From: an uncultured Collinsella sp.
GTDB taxonomy: Bacteria > Actinomycetota > Coriobacteriia > Coriobacteriales > Coriobacteriaceae
Direction of reading: 5' to 3'
DNA: 64,000 nucleotides
Assembly (NCBI GenBank): GCA_959604825.1
Contig: CAUHCN010000010.1
Span: 1 to 64,000, forward strand
The translations under genes were made by a program, and so were the position numbers. Below, piece after piece: positions 61,805 to 64,000 of the stretch (position 1 is its first letter; every line of letters begins with the position of its first letter). The notes beneath the pieces are model-generated. The model saw only the letters and a list, made by a program, of their open reading frames with translations. It was not told the origin of the DNA and searched no databases.

Positions 61805-61943
61805 TTGGCCGCCTTACATAGAGCGGGTTTGGTCTCAAGCAGGGGAGGTTTTGGCCTTCCCTGCTTGCTTGGTATCTAGGGACAACGTAGCGTCCCTGTT
61901 TCATACATCAACTGGAAACCTATTCGAAAGGGGGATGTGGAAC

Positions 61944-62825
61944 ATGACGGTCTTTATTCAATACCTGGTCAACGGCCTGTCCATGGGCAGTGTCTACGCC
62001 ATCATCGCGTTGGGCTACACCATGGTCTATGGTATCGCCAAGATGCTGAACTTCGCTCACGGCGACGTCATCATGGTCGGTGCCTATGTCTCGTTCTGCG
62101 CCACGTCGTATCTCGGCCTCCCGGGCTGGGCATCTGTAATTCTCTCTTGCGCGGTCTGCACGGTTCTCGGTGTTCTCATTGAGGGTCTGGCCTATAAGCC
62201 GCTGCGCCAAGCAGGCCCGCTGGCCGTTTTGATCACGGCCATCGGCGTGTCCTACTTCCTGCAGAATGCCGCGCAGCTTCTGTGGGGCGCCACGCCCAAG
62301 AACTTCACTTCGCTCGTCACCTTCCCGGTGCCGGAGTTCTTGGCCAAGTTCAACGTGAGCGCCGTATCGCTCGTCACCATCGTCGCCTGTCTGGTTATCA
62401 TGGCCGGCCTGATGTTCTTTACAGGTAAGACCAAGATGGGCAAAGCCATGCGCGCCGTGTCCGAGGACAAGGCCGCCGCTCAGCTCATGGGCATCAACGT
62501 CAACCGCACCATCTCGATGACGTTTGCCATCGGCTCTGCCCTTGCCGCCATCGCCGGTGTGCTGCTGTGCTCCTACTCGCCGGTGCTGCAGCCCACGACG
62601 GGTGCCATGCCTGGCATCAAGGCCTTCGACGCCGCCGTCTTCGGCGGTATCGGCTCCATCCCCGGCGCCTTTGTCGGTGGCATTCTCATCGGCATCATCG
62701 AGGCGATGGCGCAGGCCTACATTTCCACGAGCCTTGCCAACTCCATCGTCTTTGGTGTTCTGATCATCGTCCTGCTCGTCAAGCCTGCCGGCCTCTTGGG
62801 CAAGTACGTTCCCGAGAAGGTGTAG
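61944..62825 (+). CDS. livH: branched-chain amino acid ABC transporter permease LivH
   Basis: A 293-residue inner-membrane permease with about eight hydrophobic segments and the family motifs GLSMGSVYAIIALGYTMVYG and LNFAHGDV. ATG 61944 follows GGGGG by nine bases; ATG 61935 is too close to it. Partner of LivM and the ATPases. The stop is 9 bases before livM. Confidence 0.93.
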   Translation: MTVFIQYLVNGLSMGSVYAIIALGYTMVYGIAKMLNFAHGDVIMVGAYVSFCATSYLGLPGWASVILSCAVCTVLGVLIEGLAYKPLRQAGPLAVLITAIGVSYFLQNAAQLLWGATPKNFTSLVTFPVPEFLAKFNVSAVSLVTIVACLVIMAGLMFFTGKTKMGKAMRAVSEDKAAAQLMGINVNRTISMTFAIGSALAAIAGVLLCSYSPVLQPTTGAMPGIKAFDAAVFGGIGSIPGAFVGGILIGIIEAMAQAYISTSLANSIVFGVLIIVLLVKPAGLLGKYVPEKV

Positions 62826-62834
62826 GTGAGCGTT

Positions 62835-63914
62835 ATGAAGTTTCTTAAAGACAAGCAGACGCGTCACGACTTTGTCACGTACGCCATGTGCATCGTGGCA
62901 TTTGCTATCGTGTTCTTTATGCAGTCCAACCATATGATCCCGCGCATGATCGCCGGCCAGTTGGTTCCCATTACGGCCTACATCGTCATGGCCATTTCCC
63001 TCAACCTCGTCGTCGGCATCGCGGGCGACCTGTCGCTGGGCCATGCGGGCTTTATGAGTGTCGGTGCCTACACGGGCATCGTTACCGCCGTCGCGCTCGA
63101 GAGCGCCGTTCCGTCCGACCCGATGCGTCTGATCATCAGCATTGTGGTCGGCGCTATCGCCGCTGCCATCTTGGGCTTCCTGATTGGCATCCCGGTCCTG
63201 CGCCTGAGCGGTGACTACCTGGCCATCGTGACCCTGGCTTTTGGCGAGATCATCAAAGAGATCGTCACCTGCCTTATCGTGGGCGTCGACTCCCGCGGCC
63301 TGCATGTGATCTTTAACATCACGGGTAACTCCACGATCGACGACCTGCACCTGCTCGAGGACGGCACCGCCATCATCAAGGGCGCGCAGGGCGCATCGGG
63401 CGTGTCGACCTATTCGACCTTCCTCGCCGGTGCCATCCTGGTTATGGTTGCACTCGTGATCGTGCTCAACCTGGTTCGCAGCCGTACCGGCCGTGCCATC
63501 ATGGCAGTGCGTGACAACAAGATCGCTGCCGAGTCTGTGGGCATCTCCGTCACCCAGTACCGCATGATTGCCTTCGTGGTTTCCGCTGCCCTCGCCGGTG
63601 CTGCCGGAGCCCTGTTCGGCGGTAACTTTTCGCAGCTTTCCGCCACTAAGTTCGACTTCAATACGTCCATCCTCATTCTGGTGTTCGTGGTCCTGGGCGG
63701 CCTGGGCAACATGCGCGGCTCCGTTATCGCCGCGGCGCTGCTCACGGTGCTCCCCGAGCTGCTCCGGCAGTTCTCGGACTACCGCATGCTCATCTACGCC
63801 ATCGTGCTGATCCTGGTCATGATCTTTACCAACAACCCGCAGCTTAAGGCGTTCTTCGGTCGCGTCAAGGACCGTTTTGCTTCCAAGAAGGAGGTGGCAG
63901 CCGATGCCCAGTAA
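62835..63914 (+). CDS. livM: branched-chain amino acid ABC transporter permease LivM
   Basis: A 359-residue permease with roughly ten hydrophobic segments, the SLNLVVGIAGDLSLGHAGFM core and LGGLGNMRGSVI near the end. ATG 62835 has AGGTGA upstream; a GTG nine bases earlier is an alternative. The end overlaps the next start, so it is coupled to the ATPase gene. Confidence 0.93.
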   Translation: MKFLKDKQTRHDFVTYAMCIVAFAIVFFMQSNHMIPRMIAGQLVPITAYIVMAISLNLVVGIAGDLSLGHAGFMSVGAYTGIVTAVALESAVPSDPMRLIISIVVGAIAAAILGFLIGIPVLRLSGDYLAIVTLAFGEIIKEIVTCLIVGVDSRGLHVIFNITGNSTIDDLHLLEDGTAIIKGAQGASGVSTYSTFLAGAILVMVALVIVLNLVRSRTGRAIMAVRDNKIAAESVGISVTQYRMIAFVVSAALAGAAGALFGGNFSQLSATKFDFNTSILILVFVVLGGLGNMRGSVIAAALLTVLPELLRQFSDYRMLIYAIVLILVMIFTNNPQLKAFFGRVKDRFASKKEVAADAQ

Positions 63915-64000
63915 GTTTGAGTTCAACAAGGGCAAGATGGTCCCGTATCCTTCTGGCGCCATCGTTCCCGACCGCGACCTGGGCCAGCGCCCGGCGCTCG
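63904..64000 (+). CDS. livG: start of the probable LivG ATPase gene (cut by window end)
   Basis: Only the first 32 codons are present. AGGAGG precedes the ATG, which overlaps the livM stop by 11 bases. The visible residues (MPSKFEFNKGKMVPYPSGAI) are an N-terminal extension before any Walker motif, so the assignment as LivG rests on operon order. Confidence 0.6.
   Translation, partial: MPSKFEFNKGKMVPYPSGAIVPDRDLGQRPAL

Noticed and set aside
61920..63962. 680-codon open frame on the minus strand
   Set aside because: Antisense to livH and livM; very rich in Asp, Gly and His in a way produced by the complementary codons of membrane proteins.

Overview
The window looks like a chromosomal segment of a high-GC, anaerobic, gut-type actinobacterium, most likely a Coriobacteriia member close to Collinsella. 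This is inferred from the gene set (PdxS/PdxT with a divergent MocR regulator, rubredoxin-first rubrerythrin, a lactate dehydrogenase/ETF cluster with ferredoxin-fused EtfA, a very long single-chain PurL, bacterial Elp3, DUF3516 helicase), from codon usage and from the dispersed hairpin repeats. I see no rRNA, tRNA or CRISPR array.

Layout. 0-5 kb: PLP synthase genes pdxS-pdxT face a PdxR-like regulator, followed by a nuclease-like gene bracketed by two copies of a 119-bp inverted-repeat element. 5-9.6 kb: reverse rubrerythrin, an alcohol/aldehyde dehydrogenase pair, two microproteins and a metallophosphoesterase. 9.6-13.2 kb: a PRD antiterminator, an RNA antiterminator/terminator switch, a PTS EIIBC permease and a ChbG-like deacetylase, forming one sugar-uptake unit. 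13.2-24.7 kb: DUF2130 protein, DUF3516 helicase, third 119-bp element, TrmB, a methyltransferase, an XRE/DUF4097 membrane pair, Elp3 and a spermidine-synthase-like protein. 24.7-30.3 kb: TerB-like protein, BrxD-like ATPase and Lhr-like helicase, a candidate DNA-processing or defence trio. 30.4-34.4 kb: DUF554 protein and a coupled five-gene operon of mostly exported proteins of unknown function. 34.8-38.4 kb: lactate dehydrogenase with EtfB/EtfA. 38.4-49.6 kb: HD hydrolase, AzlCD exporter, KdgT, a GGDEF protein, an EamA exporter, PurL and a CPA2 antiporter.

49.6-56.6 kb is the most unusual part. It is an AT-richer island bordered by direct copies of a hairpin repeat, including 49 identical bases at 49635-49683 and 56412-56460. 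Inside, a Fic gene converges on a tightly coupled operon read right to left: FHA protein, SPFH/zinc-ribbon protein, four-helix membrane protein, TIR-like nucleotide-binding protein, and zinc-ribbon/repeat protein. The arrangement suggests a membrane-associated stress or antiphage system that I do not recognise as a named one.

56.6-64 kb: SDR oxidoreductase, homoserine dehydrogenase and a branched-chain amino-acid-type ABC importer with two tandem binding proteins, two permeases and the start of a probable ATPase gene cut by the window end.

Starts were chosen by ribosome-binding-site spacing. Functions come from motif recognition by eye; no database search was run.
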